64,000 bases of DNA, taken from the NCBI GenBank assembly GCA_934254825.1, contig CAKQMB010000004.1:124001-188000 (forward strand), given 5' to 3'. The notes under the pieces are model-generated. The model worked only from the letters and a program-made list of their open reading frames with translations, did not search any database and was not told where the DNA came from. The DNA is from an uncultured Clostridia bacterium (GTDB taxonomy: Bacteria; Bacillota; Clostridia; Christensenellales; Borkfalkiaceae). Position numbers and translations under genes: made by a program. Positions 61,277 to 64,000 of the stretch are shown here, one piece after another; within the stretch, counting starts at the first letter, position 1; every line of letters starts with the position of its first letter.

Positions 61277-62415
61277 ATATGCCCCTCCGCAAAACAGTTA
61301 AGATTTGTTATCGGCGGATCGGACTGCTCGCCGTTTAGCGTTACGATAACGGGTTCGCCGCCGCGGGGCGCGAATATCTCGCCGATATTCTCGTCCATTT
61401 TTCTTATCGCGCACTCCTCGCTCGCAAAATATGTCGTATCTCCGTTTTTCGCCGTCACCATGGAACGAAGCTTCAATCTGTCGTTCAACGCCATCATTCC
61501 GCCGTTCCAGCCGACGAGAATAGAAAAAGGTCCTGTCATTAAAAGCCCCGGGAATTCCCTGCGAAGATAATCACAAACCGTGCGCCTTTCCTCGGGCATT
61601 TTCTCTATCGTTGTCCAAAAAGGCGCCGCGATTACAGCCGCCGCTTCGGACATCGTAAGCCCTTTCTTTCTCACGAGAAAATCGAGCGCGTAAGTTATAA
61701 CCTCGGTGTCCGTTAAAAGCGTGCATTTATAGCCGAACATCTCGATAAATCTGCGGTTCGCGTCGTAAGAAGAGATTTCGCCGTTGTGAACGACGGTAAG
61801 ATCGAGAAGGGAGAACGGATGCGCGCCGCCCCACCAACCGGGCGTGTTCGTGGGATATCTGCCGTGAGCCGTCCAGCCGTAACCCGAATATTCGTCGAGT
61901 TTATAATACTCGCCTATATCCTCGGGATAACCAACGCCTTTGAAACAACCCATATTTTTACCGCTCGAAAAGACGTAAGCGCCCTTGATTTCGTTATTGA
62001 TTTTTATAACGCGGCGGGCAACGTACTCTCTTTCGTCGAGCTGACTGTCTCTTAAAAGGTTATGATCGGGCATAACGAAATACCGCCAGATAAGCGGCTC
62101 GTCCGTTATTCTCGGATTTTTTCTCACGGGGATTTTGGAAAGGTTGATAATCTCGAATTTCTCGTCGAGATACTCTTCGCAAGCCTTTTTCGCCTCTTTA
62201 TCCTCGTAAAAAACGTGAAAAGCGTAATAATCTTTATACTCGGGATAAATTCCGTACCCCGCGAAACCGCCGCCGAGTCCGTTGGAACGTTCCCGCATGG
62301 TACGCATAGCGTTTGTGATCACCCCGCCCGAAACCTTCTCGCCGGAGGCTGAAAAAAGCCCCGCAACGGCACAGCCGGACGGAATTCTCGTTCCGTTTTC
62401 GCCCTCGAATTGCAT
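61273..62415 (-). CDS. Glutamate synthase glutamine amidotransferase subunit (class II)
   Basis: A 380-residue class II amidotransferase that releases ammonia from glutamine for the FMN subunit. The Ntn motif is SGCAVAGLFS with Cys15 as likely nucleophile. GLGGGFAGYGIYPEYKDYYAF and AHGRYPTNTPGWWGGAHPFS follow, then VVHNGEISSYDANRRFIEM and DTEVITYALDFLV, all class II signatures. The Cys lies 14 residues after the start, so a short leader must be removed for it to become N-terminal. GGAGGG precedes ATG. First gene of the operon with a perfect promoter. Confidence 0.92.
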   Translation of the reverse strand: MQFEGENGTRIPSGCAVAGLFSASGEKVSGGVITNAMRTMRERSNGLGGGFAGYGIYPEYKDYYAFHVFYEDKEAKKACEEYLDEKFEIINLSKIPVRKNPRITDEPLIWRYFVMPDHNLLRDSQLDEREYVARRVIKINNEIKGAYVFSSGKNMGCFKGVGYPEDIGEYYKLDEYSGYGWTAHGRYPTNTPGWWGGAHPFSLLDLTVVHNGEISSYDANRRFIEMFGYKCTLLTDTEVITYALDFLVRKKGLTMSEAAAVIAAPFWTTIEKMPEERRTVCDYLRREFPGLLMTGPFSILVGWNGGMMALNDRLKLRSMVTAKNGDTTYFASEECAIRKMDENIGEIFAPRGGEPVIVTLNGEQSDPPITNLNCFAEGHI

Positions 62416-62497
62416 ATAACCCTCCGTTTGCCGAAATTTTTCGGCTTTCGTCCGATAAAAAGCTTGCTTACTCTGCTTTTACCGAAACAACTATTCT

Positions 62498-62526
62498 ATT
62501 ATAGTCGGGCGCGAAAAAACTGTCAA
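62498..62526 (-). promoter_or_regulatory. Perfect sigma-A promoter for the glutamate synthase operon
   Basis: Minus strand TTGACA (62526-62521), 17-nt spacer, TATAAT (62503-62498), 82 nt before the start codon. Confidence 0.85.
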
Positions 62527-62573
62527 TCGTATTGAAATAAAAGTTTTTTCGAATTTCTTATATCAGATATAAA

Positions 62574-63143
62574 ATGAAATATAATAATTATATGAAAAGA
62601 TTTTTCTTTTTTACTGCCATATTCGGATTTTTCGCTTGTTTCGCGGTCGTTTTTTCGGCTGTTCGTTTTCCTTTGAAATATAAGGAAGAGGTAAGCCTTT
62701 ATTCGGAAAAATACGGTTTCGAAAAGGAATTCATTTTTGCCGTCATCAAAACCGAAAGCGGGTTCGACAGCGAAAAGCTCTCCGAAAAGGGCGCGACGGG
62801 ACTTATGCAGATCATGCCGGGAACCGCGGAATACGTTTCACGGGAATTTTTCGGCGGCAGAAAAATAGATCTGACTTTGCCGAAAGACAATATAGAAACG
62901 GGGTGTTTTTATCTTAGTTATCTGCGCGGAAAATTTCAAAGCGAAACCGAAACGCTCGCCGCCTATAACGCGGGCGAAGGAAACGTCGGGATATGGAAAA
63001 GCGAACGGGGCTGCAATCTGTCCTTGGACGATATACCTTTCCCCGAGACAAAAAAATATGTACGCCGTGTTAAGGCGTACACAAAAATTTACAGGTTTAT
63101 TTTAAATTTCAAAAATACGGCTTTTCTGTATAATAAAACGTAA
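62574..63143 (+). CDS. Membrane-anchored lytic transglycosylase (SLT domain)
   Basis: A 189-residue protein with an N-terminal membrane helix (about 9-29) and one SLT domain. Catalytic Glu is in AVIKTESGFD; the other signatures are GATGLMQIMPGTA and LAAYNAGEGNV, the classical family 1 set. It cleaves the MurNAc-GlcNAc bond of peptidoglycan outside the membrane to form 1,6-anhydro ends. Small SLT proteins like this are common in Clostridia (YjbJ-like). Start could be either 62574 or 62592; neither has a clear ribosome site. It is divergent from the glutamate synthase operon and convergent with gpmI. Confidence 0.88.
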   Translation: MKYNNYMKRFFFFTAIFGFFACFAVVFSAVRFPLKYKEEVSLYSEKYGFEKEFIFAVIKTESGFDSEKLSEKGATGLMQIMPGTAEYVSREFFGGRKIDLTLPKDNIETGCFYLSYLRGKFQSETETLAAYNAGEGNVGIWKSERGCNLSLDDIPFPETKKYVRRVKAYTKIYRFILNFKNTAFLYNKT

Positions 63144-63151
63144 AAGTCCGC

Positions 63152-63167
63152 CTATAAGTCGATTAAC
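63152..63167 (+). repeat. Copy 5 of the dispersed TATAAGTCGATT element
   Basis: Plus strand CTATAAGTCGATTAAC, 9 nt past the transglycosylase stop codon, followed by AGCCGTTTTA. Confidence 0.6.
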
Positions 63168-63174
63168 AGCCGTT

Positions 63175-64000
63175 TTATTTAACAATTAACGACTTACCCG
63201 TCATCTCTTCGGGGATAGTTTCGCCCATCATTTCGAGTAGCGTGGGAGCAAGATCGGCTAAAACCCCGTCCTCTCTGAGCTTAACGTTTTTATACTGTTC
63301 GCTGACCAAAATCACGGGTACGCGGTTAGTCGTATGCGCGGTGAAAGGTTCGCCGTCGGAGTCGATCATCTTATCCGCATTGCCGTGATCCGCCGTTACT
63401 ATACAGCTTCCGCCCTTTTTCAGAACGGCGTCCGTAATCTTCGCAATGCAGTCCTCAACGGTTTTAACGGCTTTTACCGCCGCGTCTAAAACGCCCGTGT
63501 GACCGACCATATCGCAGTTCGCGTAGTTAAGAATAATTACGTCGAACTTGTCGGAAGCTATTTCTTCCAGAACCTTGTCGGTTACGATATACGCGCTCAT
63601 TTCGGGCTGTAAATCGTAGGTTGCGACCTTCGGCGAAGGAATAAGGTCTCTGTACTCGTTCTTTTCGGGGGCTTCCACGCCGCCGTTGAAGAAGAACGTT
63701 ACATGAGCGTACTTCTCGGTTTCGGCTATTCTGAGCTGAGTGTAACCCTTGTCGGAAAGATATTTGCCGAGCGTGTTGTGAAGTTCCTGCTTTTTGAACG
63801 CTATCGAAACGTGAGAGAAAGTTTCGTCGTACTTCGTGAAACCGACGTAAGTCAGACCGAGATAACCCGTCTTTCTTTCGAAACCGTTAAACTCTTCTTC
63901 GGTGAAAGCTCTCGTGATCTCTCTCGCTCTGTCGGGGCGGAAGTTGAAGAAAATAACCGAGTCGCCTTTCTCTACAAGACCTATCGGCGCGCCGTTTTCA
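63175..64000 (-). CDS. gpmI: 2,3-bisphosphoglycerate-independent phosphoglycerate mutase, C-terminal part
   Basis: The C-terminal 274 residues of GpmI; the 5' end lies beyond the window. The enzyme interconverts 3- and 2-phosphoglycerate in glycolysis with two Mn ions. The frame is open to the edge and reads FFNFRPDRAREIT, TEKYAHVTFFFNGGVE, LNYANCDMVGHTG (metal-binding Asp and His) and IVTADHGNADKM (metal site). The C-terminus EMTGKSLIVK is typical. No internal break is seen. Confidence 0.95.
   Translation of the reverse strand, partial: ENGAPIGLVEKGDSVIFFNFRPDRAREITRAFTEEEFNGFERKTGYLGLTYVGFTKYDETFSHVSIAFKKQELHNTLGKYLSDKGYTQLRIAETEKYAHVTFFFNGGVEAPEKNEYRDLIPSPKVATYDLQPEMSAYIVTDKVLEEIASDKFDVIILNYANCDMVGHTGVLDAAVKAVKTVEDCIAKITDAVLKKGGSCIVTADHGNADKMIDSDGEPFTAHTTNRVPVILVSEQYKNVKLREDGVLADLAPTLLEMMGETIPEEMTGKSLIVK

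Noticed and set aside
60725..61570. 281-codon plus-strand open frame across the glutamate synthase junction
   Set aside because: Antisense shadow of two well-supported glutamate synthase genes; Arg/His/Phe-rich composition is typical of a reverse frame.

Overview
The window reads as chromosome of an anaerobic, endospore-forming Clostridia-type Firmicute, probably a gut or host-associated glycan degrader. The evidence is a gerA-type germinant receptor operon, a Spo0A-family regulator, consensus sigma-A promoters, AGGAGG-type ribosome binding sites, lipobox lipoproteins and a three-subunit glutamate synthase. I cannot name a genus. Both window edges cut a gene: a family 2 glycosyltransferase at the left, and phosphoglycerate mutase GpmI at the right.

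Layout. 1-1.7 kb: glycosyltransferase fragment and an N-acetylhexosamine 1-kinase. 1.8-5.6 kb: gerA-gerB-gerC germination operon. 5.6-13.0 kb: one very large cell-surface subtilase carrying a BspA-type leucine-rich repeat array. 13.2-16.4 kb: small holin-like protein, a beta-helix-like protein and a DUF11-type protein, the last two without export signals. 16.6-17.4 kb: ribokinase. 17.6-34.8 kb: an eight-gene, 17 kb glycan-use operon on the minus strand, made of a GH38 alpha-mannosidase, a sugar ABC transporter lacking its ATPase, two very large Ig/Fn3-like lipoproteins and two DUF4838 proteins (one lipoprotein, one cytosolic). It is faced by a divergent AraC regulator whose mRNA appears leaderless. 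35.9-38.4 kb: a metallo-beta-lactamase-fold hydrolase and an XRE-helix-turn-helix/ADP-ribosylglycohydrolase fusion. 38.7-39.1 kb: a decayed tyrosine-recombinase C-terminus beside tRNA-Ser(GCT). 39.3-43.7 kb: membrane proteins, an RlmCD/RumA methyltransferase, a J-domain-like protein and a DUF5685 protein. 44.0-48.2 kb: a BspA-like protein with no visible export signal or ribosome binding site, and two lipoproteins sharing an almost identical 5' end. 49.0-52.8 kb: ABC exporter, S26-like peptidase and HPr-kinase-like protein in one overlapping operon, divergent from a RimK-like ATP-grasp ligase. 53 kb: Spo0A-like regulator. 54.3-58.9 kb: two tandem oleate hydratases, a 307-bp nested inverted-repeat element and a divergent TetR regulator. 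59.0-62.4 kb: split glutamate synthase. 62.6-63.1 kb: lytic transglycosylase.

How it works together. The mannosidase operon looks like a Gram-positive polysaccharide-use locus: lipoproteins and the solute-binding protein capture glycan at the surface, two permeases import oligosaccharides, and cytosolic GH38 and DUF4838 proteins act inside. AraC probably senses the substrate.

Most unusual items: (1) a 307-bp three-branched inverted-repeat element that would be transcribed as the 5' leader of the oleate hydratase mRNA; (2) the HPr-kinase-like/S26/ABC/ATP-grasp group, a plausible uncharacterised peptide-modification and export system; (3) a short element reading TATAAGTCGATT found downstream of five genes, always in the same orientation relative to the gene before it; (4) two genes starting exactly 6 nt after a perfect -10 box, which predicts leaderless mRNAs; (5) a duplicated lipoprotein 5' module joined to unrelated tails.
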